Positions 55,288 through 64,000 are shown, counted from the stretch's first letter. The stretch is DNA of 64,000 bases from Shewanella sp. HN-41 (GCF_000217915.1 NZ_AFOZ01000012.1:26104-90103), one strand, 5' to 3'. Program-made: numbers and translations. Notes: generated by a model not told the origin, from the letters alone.

Positions 55288-56487
55288 ATGATGAAAACAC
55301 ATCGCGAAATTGCAGAACAACTTGACCTGTTTCACTCTGAACCGCAGGCGCCAGGCATGATTTTTTGGCACCCTAATGGCTGGGCGTTATTCCGAGATAT
55401 TCAAGAGCACATGAGGCGCGTGTACCGCCGCAATGGTTTTGAAGAGGTGAACACACCTGTTTTTATGAAGAAGGAGCTATGGCAAACGTCTGGGCATATG
55501 GACATGTTTGCAGACAACATGTTTTTCGGTGGTGGCAAGGAAAACATCGATGAATATGTGTTAAAACCTATGTCTTGTCCTGCCCATATTTTGTTGTTTA
55601 AGCGCGGGGTGCATAGCCATAGAGATTTGCCACTGCGGCTATTTGAGTTTGGCTTAGTGCACCGTAATGAATCCTCTGGCTCGTTAAATGGTTGTCTGCG
55701 CGCCCGCCAGTTCACTCAGGATGATGCCCATGTTTTTTGCTGTTGGTCTCAGGCAGAGGAGGAGATACGTGGTTTTCTCCAACGGGCAAAGCAGGTCTAT
55801 GCTGATTACGGCTACCATAATTTAGAAGTGAAAATATCGACTAAACCTGCGAAGGCATTAGGCAGCGATGAGCAATGGAGCCGAGCACAAAAGCTACTGG
55901 ATTCAGCCTGCCAGATTGAGGGCTTTGATGCCGAGTATCAAGCTGGCGAAGGGGCTTTCTATGGTCCCAAAATTGAACTGTCACTGACAGATTCTATAGG
56001 AAGACGCTGGCAGTGTGGCACTATCCAGTTTGATTTTAATTTGCCTGAAAGATTCGATGTTCACTACACCAATGAGCAAGGTGAATTCGAACGGCCAGTG
56101 ATTATGCACCAAGCTATGTATGGCTCTATCGAGCGTTGGATGGGTATTCTCTTGGAAGTATCACAGGGCAATCTCCCGGATTGGTTACATCCTGTACCTG
56201 TCGCTATCGCCTCAGTGAATGAGTCAAACAGCCAATTTGTCCGCCAGCTAGAGGCACTATGTTTAGCACGAGACATGCGAGTGTTGGTTGATATCAGTCA
56301 AAACTCAGTTGCCCGCAAAATGAAACGCTTTCATAAGCAAAAGGTGCCTTACATCTTAACGGTTGGAGATAAGGAAGAGGCTGAAAATAGGGTTGCAGTT
56401 AAGTGCCGCAAAGACGGTGTTATGACTCACATCCCTCTTGCTGAATTAGCTGATTATCTTGCGGATAAACTAGTTCGCAAACAATAA
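55288..56487 (+). CDS. Threonyl-tRNA synthetase paralogue lacking TGS and editing domains
   Basis: 399 residues that align with the catalytic and anticodon-binding parts of ThrRS (from about E. coli residue 243). The N-terminal TGS and editing (N2) domains are missing. Zinc ligands Cys97 (MSCPAH), His148 (DDAHVFC) and His274 (MHQAMYGS) are kept, as are class II motif 2 (HRNESSGSLNG) and motif 3 (GSIERWMGILLE). It should therefore charge tRNA-Thr but not remove mischarged Ser. A second ATG at 55291 has better spacing to AGGAG. Controlled by the Thr attenuator. A role in starvation or in resistance to a ThrRS inhibitor is inference. Confidence 0.92.
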   Translation: MMKTHREIAEQLDLFHSEPQAPGMIFWHPNGWALFRDIQEHMRRVYRRNGFEEVNTPVFMKKELWQTSGHMDMFADNMFFGGGKENIDEYVLKPMSCPAHILLFKRGVHSHRDLPLRLFEFGLVHRNESSGSLNGCLRARQFTQDDAHVFCCWSQAEEEIRGFLQRAKQVYADYGYHNLEVKISTKPAKALGSDEQWSRAQKLLDSACQIEGFDAEYQAGEGAFYGPKIELSLTDSIGRRWQCGTIQFDFNLPERFDVHYTNEQGEFERPVIMHQAMYGSIERWMGILLEVSQGNLPDWLHPVPVAIASVNESNSQFVRQLEALCLARDMRVLVDISQNSVARKMKRFHKQKVPYILTVGDKEEAENRVAVKCRKDGVMTHIPLAELADYLADKLVRKQ

Positions 56488-56513
56488 CCTAAGGAAGACT
56501 GAGTTTGTTACAT

Positions 56514-56545
56514 AAGGCTAGCTATTTACCATAGCTAGCCTTTTA
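56514..56545. terminator. Intrinsic terminator after the ThrRS paralogue
   Basis: Stem AAGGCTAGCTAT/ATAGCTAGCCTT followed by TT and a weak T-run; convergent with the DUF3297 gene. Confidence 0.75.
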
Positions 56546-56578
56546 CTCATTTTATAATCTCGCTATTTGCGCTAAAGC

Positions 56579-56824
56579 TTAACGATAAAACGCTTCAACT
56601 GTGCCTTTTACGGTTAACAGCAGTGGTTGGCCGCGACGGTCCAAGGATTTAGAGGGGATTTTTACCCAACCTTCACTGATACAATACTCTTCGACATCAA
56701 AACGCTCTTTGCCGTTGACTCTAATACCTATGTCATGCTCGAAAATTTCTGCAACATGATGTGGACTGCGTGGATTGACCGAAAGGCGATCCGGTAAAGC
56801 GGGTAGTGAAGTTGTGTCTGTCAT
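56579..56824 (-). CDS. DUF3297 family protein
   Basis: 81 residues, soluble. LPDRLSVNPRSPHHVAEIFEHDIGIRVNG and YCISEGWVKIPSKSLDRRG (both shown in part) match DUF3297 as I know it. No function assigned to the family. Single gene. Confidence 0.85.
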   Translation of the reverse strand: MTDTTSLPALPDRLSVNPRSPHHVAEIFEHDIGIRVNGKERFDVEEYCISEGWVKIPSKSLDRRGQPLLLTVKGTVEAFYR

Positions 56825-56954
56825 GGTCGTTATCTGTCGTTGTCTATAGTGAAAAAGCGTGCGCTATTGTAGGCAATACAGTGGCCTTGCTCAAGCAGGA
56901 ATCCCCCAACTCGTTGCATTGGGAAATACGGATTCTCTTTCCCATCCGTAGGTA

Positions 56955-57899
56955 TTAGTTAAGCATAGGTGTATTGATTTTCGCTTCTTGGCTGTTTGGG
57001 CAAGGGTGCGGCCCTTGAATACGTCCAGTGGGAATTGATTTTAGCCATCCCCTAAGGGTGTGAATGACGATATGCTCACAGTCTTCAGCGACTATGCTTG
57101 CTCGTTCAAAGGCGACTATATCACCATCATCATAACGAAAATTCTGCTCGTTACCCTTGTTAATGGCTTGCTCGTTGGAGCTGATTTGAAATGCGCCTAG
57201 GGCCAAGGTTTCAGAAAGCAAATTACGCATGGTCTCGATAAGTTTCTCGCCATTATTGTTTAGCCAATAATCGGCAGGATTGTCACTCTGTATGATAGGA
57301 GACAAAATCTCGATCTGATTTTGATATAACATTGCTCGCTTCTGTGGGGCGACAGTTTCATTTTTCCTGTGATAAACCAAAAATTGAGTTCTTAGGGTCA
57401 GGGTATTTTGTTTTTGATTGAGCAGATAAATAGGTGTTATGTCGAGCACTATATCATTATCAGATTGGCTTTCTTGGTAAGGCTTTAGGTGAAAGCCGCG
57501 TGAGAGTGCGATGTCTGACAGCTGCGTGATTAATGCTTGATTAGCGACATCTTTAATAAAAGGGCGGTAGGGGATAACGACCATATCGGCTTCATCTTGC
57601 GCCTGATTTTTCTTATTATTTTTGACTGATTCGGTAATGGCTGCATGGGTGATAACAGCGGCAAAAAAATCGACAGGGGTAATTGCAGGATAAAGAATAC
57701 TGGAGTGATCGACATTACCCGCATTGGGTTCTGCTTTACCTATGATAATGGCAGTACCTTCTGGTACTTTGACATACAGCTGGCTGTTTTCTTTTAATGC
57801 AGTTCGGTTGTCGATGAGCTTGACATAACCTTTAGGTGTATGTGTGCTGCAGGCGCATAAAATGAACGATATACAGCAGGTTAATAGAATTCTAATCAT
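56955..57899 (-). CDS. Hypothetical lipoprotein
   Basis: 314 residues. Signal with lipobox LCAC (Cys16). The mature protein includes DNRTALKENSQLYVKVPEG and a segment of paired hydrophobic strands; no domain recognised. It lies 47 bp after another lipoprotein gene on the same strand, so the two are probably an operon and may act together at the outer membrane. Confidence 0.75.
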   Translation of the reverse strand: MIRILLTCCISFILCACSTHTPKGYVKLIDNRTALKENSQLYVKVPEGTAIIIGKAEPNAGNVDHSSILYPAITPVDFFAAVITHAAITESVKNNKKNQAQDEADMVVIPYRPFIKDVANQALITQLSDIALSRGFHLKPYQESQSDNDIVLDITPIYLLNQKQNTLTLRTQFLVYHRKNETVAPQKRAMLYQNQIEILSPIIQSDNPADYWLNNNGEKLIETMRNLLSETLALGAFQISSNEQAINKGNEQNFRYDDGDIVAFERASIVAEDCEHIVIHTLRGWLKSIPTGRIQGPHPCPNSQEAKINTPMLN

Positions 57900-57946
57900 G
57901 GGATGGCCACTGTTAAGAGAAAGGGAGGCAAGCCCCCCTTAATAAA

Positions 57947-58639
57947 TTAGAGTGCTAGGTTTGCCTTGATAGCATCTTTACCCGTTGCAATCACTTCATA
58001 GAGTGAATTGGTGAGTCCAGGGAAAGTCGGTGGCTCATCCCATTCTAGATCTGAGGCTTTTCTATTATTAAAAGGTTTGTACAAGATATATTTATTGTTC
58101 GATAAGTCGACTATGTAGGCCAAGCCTGAGAAGGTTGCAACCGGGTCCATGGTTGGCACATACGATGAGTAAGCTCTATATGCCCCAACTTGAGTGACTT
58201 CTATCACCAATAGATAATTGATGCCATTAGCCTTGTAACTTGAGAAGTCCCTTGGCGCAATATTTAGCTCCTTCGATTTAGTCTTCTTTAATTTATCGAC
58301 ATCGATCTCACCCTCTAGGGCGACTGCGGTTACCCCTTTTTCAAGCAGTAATTGAGTTATTTCTGCTTTTAAGTTTTTAATGTCATCGACGGGAATCGTT
58401 TTGAGATGGCTATCTAAAGAAGAGTTGGCCGCAGCTGCTGCCGCATAGCAAAGTAGGCAATTTGCTCCTGTAATAAAGGTTTCAGGAGTGGCAACATCGG
58501 ACATGATGACACCAACTTTACTCTCTTTATTCTTAAGCATATTGGCGTCTAGGGGGACAACGGCTTGCATTTTTGTGGCACAACCACCCAGTAACATAGT
58601 GGCGAAAGTCAGGACGAGGAGAATCGATTTGTTGTTCAT
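57947..58639 (-). CDS. Hypothetical lipoprotein
   Basis: About 230 residues from the preferred ATG at 58639 (AAGGA 6 bases upstream). Lipobox LLGGC near residue 20. A cysteine pair NCLLCYAAAAAA follows in the mature part. The C-terminal half is a repeated-strand region (VTQVGAYRAYSSYV). I do not recognise a family with confidence; it has some look of small outer-membrane lipoproteins such as GNA1162. First gene of the pair with 56955-57899. Confidence 0.72.
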   Translation of the reverse strand: MNNKSILLVLTFATMLLGGCATKMQAVVPLDANMLKNKESKVGVIMSDVATPETFITGANCLLCYAAAAAANSSLDSHLKTIPVDDIKNLKAEITQLLLEKGVTAVALEGEIDVDKLKKTKSKELNIAPRDFSSYKANGINYLLVIEVTQVGAYRAYSSYVPTMDPVATFSGLAYIVDLSNNKYILYKPFNNRKASDLEWDEPPTFPGLTNSLYEVIATGKDAIKANLAL

Positions 58640-58918
58640 GTTATTCCTTTGTTTGAACATGTTTTGTTAGCAGCGGCATAGTAATTCAAATAAAAGCAGA
58701 TTGTAAAGTTAATGTAATAATTCGAAATTGGTTAATTATATTTTTCTAATTATTTGTTTTTGAATGTGAAATTATGAGTTGTATATTTATTTAAGGCGGG
58801 AAATAGCATTAGCACACGCGGGTTTTACTTTGATCTTAATCAAGGCTTCACTCGAAAAATAAGCTCATTATATTCGTTAAATCTGATGTAAATAACGGCT
58901 AAGAGTAAGGGCGCAATA

Positions 58919-59161
58919 GTGACGAATGACAGGCTGATTTTGCTCCTTAAAGTGTGTATTAGTGCGGGTGTTTGCCTAATTTTGCTGGGCATTTACCTGC
59001 ATAACTTTAATGAGACCGTCGAAGCCATGGGGGTAAAGGGGATTATTATCAGCGCCCTGTGTGTGGCCTTAGGCATGGTGTTATCTTTACCGACTAAAAT
59101 GTATCTCACCTTTTTACTGATGAGGCGAGAGGCGAATAAGCAAGATGGTGCAAAGTCTTAG
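58919..59161 (+). CDS. Small two-helix membrane protein
   Basis: 80 residues with two hydrophobic segments (about 8-27 and 40-68) separated by HNFNETVEAMG. GTG start at 58919 with TAAGGG 8 bases upstream. C-terminus RREANKQDGAKS is charged and would be cytoplasmic. No family recognised. Confidence 0.65.
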   Translation: MTNDRLILLLKVCISAGVCLILLGIYLHNFNETVEAMGVKGIIISALCVALGMVLSLPTKMYLTFLLMRREANKQDGAKS

Positions 59162-59339
59162 CTTAGGCTGATTGACTCCCTTTTGAAGCATTAAACTTCC
59201 CTTTGGTAGTTTTTTAACATAATTAACCCAAGACTAATGGGCGAAAAACACCGATAATTCACCATTCTCACTCATGATCAATCCCGCAGGTTGGTCGATG
59301 GGCTGCACAGACTCGCATATTTAGTGGAAATCATATTCA

Positions 59340-61520
59340 ATGGAAATCAAAGTTAATTTTCTCGACAATCTTAGACTTGAAGCCAAGTTTGATGATTTTA
59401 CCGTCACCGCCGATCAGCCGATCCGTTATAAAGGTGATGGTTCTGCCCCTGGTCCCTTTGATTATTTCTTAGCGTCGTCAGCCCTTTGCGCGGCCTATTT
59501 CGTCAAGGTGTATTGCAACGCCCGTGATATTCCAACGGATAATATTCGCCTGTCGCAGAATAATATTGTCGATCCTGAGGATCGTTACAATCAGATTTTC
59601 CAGATCAATGTTGAGTTGCCTAGCGATATTTCGGACAAGGACCGCGAAGGTATTTTGCGCTCGATTGACCGCTGCACAGTGAAAAAAGTGGTGCAAACAG
59701 GGCCAGAATTTAAGATCCAAATCGTTGAAAACCTCGATTCAGACGCCAATGCCATGCTGATGGGGCAGGGCGATGGCACATCGAGCACCTATATTCTGGG
59801 TAAAGATCTGCCGCTGGAGCAAACTATTGCCAATATGACGGCCATGCTCGCCAAGCTCGGAATGAAGATTGAAATCTCATCCTGGCGCAATATTGTGCCG
59901 AATGTTTGGTCACTGCATATCCGCGACGCCGCATCGCCCATGTGTTTCACCAATGGTAAAGGCGCGACTAAAGAGAGCGCGTTGTGCTCGGCCCTCGGTG
60001 AGTTTATCGAGCGGTTAAATAACAACTTTTTCTATAACGATCAATTCTTTGGTACTGAAATCGCCAATAGCGAATTTGTGCATTATCCCAATGAAAAATG
60101 GTTTGCGTTAGAGGAAGATGACGCTTTGCCAGCGGGCCTGTTAGATGACTACTGCCTCGAGATTTACAACCCCGATGAGGAGCTATGCGGCTCGCATTTG
60201 ATCGACACTAACTCGGGCAATATCGACCGTGGTATCTGTGCGATTCCATACAAGCGTAAATCCGATGGCGAGACTGTGTATTTTCCATCGAACCTGATTG
60301 AAAACCTATTCTTAAGCAATGGCATGAGCGCGGGGAATAACCTTAACGAAGCCCATGTACAATGCTTATCGGAAATTTTCGAGCGCGCGGTTAAACGCCA
60401 AATTATCGAGCAGGAAATTGTGCTGCCAGACGTGCCAATGGCAGTGTTAGAAAAATACCCCAGTATTCTTGCTGGCATTAAAGGCTTAGAGGAGCAGGGC
60501 TTCCCTGTGGTAGTGAAGGATGCCTCCCTCGGCGGCCAGTTCCCTGTGATGTGTGTGACCCTAATGAACCCCAAAACCGGCGGTGTATTCGCTTCATTCG
60601 GTGCCCACCCAAGCTTTGAAGTGGCACTGGAGCGCAGCTTAACCGAGTTGCTACAGGGCCGCAGCTTCGAAGGCTTAAACGATGTGCCAAAACCGACCTT
60701 TAACAGCATGGCGGTGAGTGAGCCTGAAAACTTTGTCGAGCACTTTATCGACTCAACGGGGGTGATCTCCTGGCGCTTCTTTAGCAGCAAGCATGACTAT
60801 GAGTTCTGCGAATGGGATTTTTCGGGCACCAACGAAGAGGAAGCGGATCGGTTATTTGGTATCTTAGAGGACCTAGGTAAAGAGGCGTATATCGCCGAGT
60901 TTACTGACCTAGATGCTTCGGCTTGCCGAATTTTAGTCCCTGATTACTCAGAGGTTTATCCAGTTGAAGACTTGATTTGGGATAACACCAACAAGGCACT
61001 GGCTTACCGTGAAGATATTCTGAATCTGCATTCCTTAAGCACCAAGCAATTGGTCAGTTTAGTGAATCGTTTAGAGGAGAGTCAGCTCGATAACTACACC
61101 GATATTCGCACCCTGATTGGCATCGTCTTCGATGAAAACACCGTTTGGGGTAAGTTGACCATTATCGAACTTAAGATCCTGATTTATCTAGCGCTTGGCG
61201 AACAGGAAGAGGCACTCGAACTGGTCGGTGAGTTCCTGCAATTTAACGACAATACCGTGAAGCGCAACCTGTTCTACCAAGCGATGAGTGCGGTGCTGGA
61301 AGTCACGCTTGATGAAGACTTAGCGCTCGAAGACTTTAGCCATAACTTTACCCGCATGTTTGGCGAGGAAGTGATGGAACAAGTGGTCGGCAGCGTTACT
61401 GGCAAAGTGCGTTTCAGCGGTTTAACTAAGACCAGCATGCAGCTCGAAGGGATTGAGCCACACCTAAGGTTAATTGAAAGCTATAAGAAACTGCATCAGG
61501 CTCGAAGGGCAAAACTGTAA
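59340..61520 (+). CDS. ycaO: OsmC-YcaO fusion protein
   Basis: 726 residues. Residues 1-140 are an OsmC-like domain (LDNLRLEAKFDDF, LASSALCAAYFVKVYCNA with two cysteines). Residues about 180-560 are the YcaO cyclodehydratase-type ATP-binding domain (SALCSALGEFIERLNNNFF, NGMSAGNNLNEA, CLSEIFERAVKR). The remaining 150 residues are helical (TPR-like). In E. coli YcaO is associated with RimO-dependent methylthiolation of S12; the stand-alone role of this fusion is not proved. Single gene with its own terminator. Confidence 0.9.
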   Translation: MEIKVNFLDNLRLEAKFDDFTVTADQPIRYKGDGSAPGPFDYFLASSALCAAYFVKVYCNARDIPTDNIRLSQNNIVDPEDRYNQIFQINVELPSDISDKDREGILRSIDRCTVKKVVQTGPEFKIQIVENLDSDANAMLMGQGDGTSSTYILGKDLPLEQTIANMTAMLAKLGMKIEISSWRNIVPNVWSLHIRDAASPMCFTNGKGATKESALCSALGEFIERLNNNFFYNDQFFGTEIANSEFVHYPNEKWFALEEDDALPAGLLDDYCLEIYNPDEELCGSHLIDTNSGNIDRGICAIPYKRKSDGETVYFPSNLIENLFLSNGMSAGNNLNEAHVQCLSEIFERAVKRQIIEQEIVLPDVPMAVLEKYPSILAGIKGLEEQGFPVVVKDASLGGQFPVMCVTLMNPKTGGVFASFGAHPSFEVALERSLTELLQGRSFEGLNDVPKPTFNSMAVSEPENFVEHFIDSTGVISWRFFSSKHDYEFCEWDFSGTNEEEADRLFGILEDLGKEAYIAEFTDLDASACRILVPDYSEVYPVEDLIWDNTNKALAYREDILNLHSLSTKQLVSLVNRLEESQLDNYTDIRTLIGIVFDENTVWGKLTIIELKILIYLALGEQEEALELVGEFLQFNDNTVKRNLFYQAMSAVLEVTLDEDLALEDFSHNFTRMFGEEVMEQVVGSVTGKVRFSGLTKTSMQLEGIEPHLRLIESYKKLHQARRAKL

Positions 61521-61553
61521 ACTAACGCAGTGATTTTACTGAAATATTGCACT

Positions 61554-61580
61554 AAAAGCGGACCTAAGGGTTCGCTTTTT
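61554..61580 (+). terminator. Intrinsic terminator after ycaO
   Basis: AAAAGCGGACC with GGGTTCGCTTTT, followed by T residues. Confidence 0.8.
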
Positions 61581-61647
61581 AATGGTTGAGTTTCGAGTAC
61601 ACTGAGGAACTCGTTCCTAGGATGTTATTTCTATTTAGGTTTTTAGT

Positions 61648-62130
61648 ATGCACACAGCCGATGATTTTATTACGCTTTTAGAATTAGAGCAGCATATCGA
61701 GGGGGGCTATTATCGATCTTCCTACCGCTCCGCTATGCAGCACGACTCGACTCGTGCCCTCTGGAGCAGCATTTATTTTTTACTGCGAACGGGCGAAGTG
61801 TCACATTTTCATCGACTCACGGCCGACGAGATGTGGTATTTCCATGCGGGCCAATCGTTGACTATCTATATGATTTCCCCCGAGGGAGAGCTGACAACGG
61901 CGCAATTAGGCTTAGATTTGGCTGCGGGCGAGCGGCCACAATTTTTAGTGCCTAAGGGCTGTATTTTCGGTTCGGCCATGAATCAGCCAGGGTTTTCACT
62001 GGTAGGTTGTATGGTATCGCCCGGTTTTACCTTCGATGACTTTGAGTTATTTAGCCAAGAACATTTATTAGCGCAATATCCCCTGCATAGGGATATTATT
62101 CTGCGCCTGAGTAAAAGTGAGCGTGATTAA
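61648..62130 (+). CDS. DUF985 cupin-fold protein
   Basis: 160 residues. Cupin-type beta barrel. EQHIEGGYYRSSYRS at about 15-29, SHFHRLTADEMWYFHAGQSL and VSPGFTFDDFELF match DUF985. The metal or ligand is unknown. Lies between ycaO and the Lgt-like gene; no overlap suggests separate promoters. Confidence 0.85.
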   Translation: MHTADDFITLLELEQHIEGGYYRSSYRSAMQHDSTRALWSSIYFLLRTGEVSHFHRLTADEMWYFHAGQSLTIYMISPEGELTTAQLGLDLAAGERPQFLVPKGCIFGSAMNQPGFSLVGCMVSPGFTFDDFELFSQEHLLAQYPLHRDIILRLSKSERD

Positions 62131-62315
62131 ACTTAATGCACTGATGTTAGCTACAGATGTGTTAACAGCGGTTGCATTTACAGTTGTTGCGTTAACCTTC
62201 GCCCGACGCTGTTGAATGATTAGGCGCCGTGGCTAAATGGGGCTTGTCTATTGGCATTTAACCACGTAAAACAGGCCTTTTAGTGTACCTCTATGTACCA
62301 AGTGTTATGGAGTAA

Positions 62316-63101
62316 TTGAATTTGGAACACTTAGTGTGGGAACTCGATCCTGTATTGGTCTCGTTTATGGGCCTCAAAATACATTGGTATGGAGTCTTGT
62401 TTGCCGTGGCTATCACCGCTGGTTTTCAGGTGATGAAGCGGATTTATATCAAGGAGGGGCTCGACCTTGAATCCCTTGATAATCTATTGATTTATTGTGT
62501 GGTTGGCATCATTGTTGGCGCCAGACTGGCCCATTGTATTTTTTACGATCCCGGCTATTACTTCTCCCATCCGCTTAAGATTTTGGCGATTTGGGAAGGC
62601 GGACTAGCCAGCCATGGTGGCGGTTTAGGGGCGATTCTGGCGCTTTACTACTATCAGCGTAAAGTGAAACTCCCTTTCCTGTTTCTATTGGATCGGTTGG
62701 CGATTGCCACGGCCATTTTTGGCTTTTTTGTGCGTATGGCCAACTTTGCCAATTCGGAAATTTTAGGTGAGCCAACCACCCAGCCGTGGGGGATCATTTT
62801 TGCCCGTGTTGATATGCTGCCAAGGCATCCGGCGCAGCTCTATGAGGCTTTTGCCTACTTAGCTATCTTTATTGGCCTGTATGCCATTTATAGTTTTACT
62901 CAAGTTAAACAAAAGCATGGCGCAATCTTTGGCCTGTTTCTGGTGTCGGTATTTAGTGCGCGCATTGCGATTGAATCGATTAAAGTCAGCCAAGCGGCCT
63001 ATGCTGAAACTATCTTAAGTGCGGGGCAACTTCTCAGCCTACCTTTCTTAGCCGTAGGGATAGTCCTATTGTTCTTGGCGTATCGAAACAAGCGCGCCTA
63101 A
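62316..63101 (+). CDS. Prolipoprotein diacylglyceryl transferase-like protein (divergent Lgt)
   Basis: 261 residues, seven hydrophobic segments. Lgt features: IHWYGVLFA early, LASHGGGLGAI (catalytic-type His), the signature-like VRMANFANSEILGEPT in place of GRxxNFxNxE, and PAQLYEAFAY. The GR glycine is missing (FFVRMANF). It lacks the thyA neighbour of the usual lgt, so it is probably a paralogue. TTG start at 62316 with TGGAG upstream. Activity uncertain. Confidence 0.78.
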   Translation: MNLEHLVWELDPVLVSFMGLKIHWYGVLFAVAITAGFQVMKRIYIKEGLDLESLDNLLIYCVVGIIVGARLAHCIFYDPGYYFSHPLKILAIWEGGLASHGGGLGAILALYYYQRKVKLPFLFLLDRLAIATAIFGFFVRMANFANSEILGEPTTQPWGIIFARVDMLPRHPAQLYEAFAYLAIFIGLYAIYSFTQVKQKHGAIFGLFLVSVFSARIAIESIKVSQAAYAETILSAGQLLSLPFLAVGIVLLFLAYRNKRA

Positions 63102-63128
63102 GTTTAATGGGATTGGTATAAGAGCAAG

Positions 63129-64000
63129 TGTCTAGTCCTGAAATAAGTTGACACTTATTTCCTTTAAAACGCCTGATGTACTTCATCGGGCGTTTTGTAT
63201 TTTAAGGCCAGATGCGGCCGTTTGCGATTATATATCGCCACCGACTCTGCAACCATTTTCCTCGCCTCCCTTAAATCCTTGGGTTGGCTCAGTAAATACT
63301 CGTTTTTGAGGATGCCGTTAACCCGCTCTGCGAGGGCATTTTGATAGCAGTCATAACCATCGGTCATTGAACATCGGACACCATATTGTCGATGCAGTTG
63401 CTGATATTCATCCGAGCAGTACTGCGAGCCCCTGTCCGAATGATGAATTAACGCTTCTGCTCCACGCCGCTGCTTAAGTGCTTGTGTAAACGCCTGTTTC
63501 ACCGACGCCGTGCGCATATTATCTGCCACATGGAAGCCCACGATTTTGCGTGAGTAGGCATCCGTTATCAAACTCAGGTAACTTTCACCGCGTTGCGTCG
63601 GTAAGTAGGTGATATCTGCCACCCATAACTGCTCCGGCTTGGTCGCTTTATACCCTGATTTCAGTAAATTAGGATGGCAACGAAACCGATGATGACTGTT
63701 CGTGGTGCGATGATATGCACGCTTGGTTGCAACCAATAGCCGATGCACGCGCAGCAGGGTAAACAGCTTATCTCGACCTATCGACAAGGCGTGTTGCGCC
63801 ATCAAGTATTTCAGCTTTCGACAACCGATGCGCGGCTGGCTCAGACGTGCATGGCGGACAAAGTGCAGCACGCTTGAATCATGCAGAGCTTGCCTCTGCT
63901 GGCGAGCGCCTTGCTGATAGTAAGCTTGGCGCGACATCCCCAAATAGCGACACGCCTTGGTCACGGTTAATCCCGTGATGTCTTTCGCCTCAATGGCTTT
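63129..64000 (-). mobile_element. IS3-family insertion sequence (truncated by window edge)
   Basis: The left end begins near 63129 with TGTCTAGTCCTG, continuing into the transposase on the minus strand. An inverted repeat GAAATAAG...CTTATTTC lies at the end (63140-63161). The element continues past 64000, so the other terminus and any target duplication are not visible. It starts 27 bp after the Lgt-like gene stop. Confidence 0.85.
63164..64000 (-). CDS. IS3-family transposase OrfB (DDE), partial
   Basis: Integrase-type catalytic domain: first Asp in WVADITYLPT, second in HHSDRGSQYCS, and Glu in QNALAERVNGILKNEY, the DDE triad. The frame is open through the window edge (the twelve codons before GTG 63964 read KAIEAKDITGLT), so the N-terminus, or a frameshift fusion with OrfA, lies outside. 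The first frame-internal start would give 266 residues. Confidence 0.9.
   Translation of the reverse strand, partial: KAIEAKDITGLTVTKACRYLGMSRQAYYQQGARQQRQALHDSSVLHFVRHARLSQPRIGCRKLKYLMAQHALSIGRDKLFTLLRVHRLLVATKRAYHRTTNSHHRFRCHPNLLKSGYKATKPEQLWVADITYLPTQRGESYLSLITDAYSRKIVGFHVADNMRTASVKQAFTQALKQRRGAEALIHHSDRGSQYCSDEYQQLHRQYGVRCSMTDGYDCYQNALAERVNGILKNEYLLSQPKDLREARKMVAESVAIYNRKRPHLALKYKTPDEVHQAF

Noticed and set aside
60164..60790. 208-residue antisense frame in ycaO
   Set aside because: Shadow of the real gene; no ribosome site and no family resemblance.
1..64000. CRISPR array
   Set aside because: The only clear short tandem array is the 7-bp repeat at 39738-39783, which has no spacers; no cas genes are present.

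Overview
The window is a stretch of chromosome from a gammaproteobacterium of the genus Shewanella. The evidence is gene content and order: arcA, the narP-narQ-nrfA nitrate-sensing and nitrite-ammonification set, glnK-amtB, argR facing mdh, the zapA/6S RNA/ygfA block with ygfB-ubiH-ubiI, gcvTHP, and a fused OsmC-YcaO protein. Individual proteins are close to what I remember of S. oneidensis. No rRNA, tRNA or CRISPR array was seen. Species cannot be fixed from the sequence alone.

Layout. 1-12.4 kb: fbp (cut by the left edge), an S9 dipeptidyl peptidase, arcA, a DUF3293 gene, a lysine riboswitch with lysC and an AstE/AspA-type deacylase, a ZntB-like transporter, yacL, and narP-narQ read divergently from nrfA. 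12.4-20 kb: nrfA, an isochorismatase-family hydrolase, glnK-amtB behind a likely sigma-54/NtrC promoter, a transglutaminase-like/TPR lipoprotein, aroG, and a 58-residue small protein. 20-34.7 kb: an ATM1-type ABC exporter, an FMN glutamate-synthase-like protein, fpr, a GST, a ferric iron ABC transporter (fbpABC type) behind a Fur box, ggt and a Dyp-type peroxidase. 34.7-49.4 kb: a LysR regulator and divergent oxidoreductase, argR/mdh with ARG boxes, folM, a heptanucleotide tandem repeat, ygfA, 6S RNA, zapA, ygfB, ubiH, a frameshifted ubiI, and gcvT-gcvH-gcvP.

49.4-56.5 kb is the accessory part. An A+T-rich insert holds a HerA-type ATPase gene and a NurA-type nuclease gene as a tight pair, facing a D12-class DNA adenine methyltransferase. 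This looks like a DNA-processing or phage-defence module. Next, after about 780 bp without genes, comes a threonine-rich leader peptide with a transcription attenuator. It precedes a short threonyl-tRNA synthetase that lacks the N-terminal TGS and editing domains. A threonine-starvation-controlled, editing-free ThrRS paralogue is the most unusual arrangement seen here.

56.5-64 kb: a DUF3297 gene, two unrecognised lipoproteins, a small membrane protein, an OsmC-YcaO fusion, a DUF985 cupin, a divergent Lgt-like protein, and an IS3-family insertion sequence that runs off the right edge.

Regulatory signals that can be read directly include the lysine riboswitch, the Thr attenuator, a NarP 7-2-7 site before nrfA, an NtrC site before glnK, a Fur box before the iron transporter, an ARG box between argR and mdh, a near-consensus CRP site upstream of the DUF3293 gene, and many intrinsic terminators between convergent genes.
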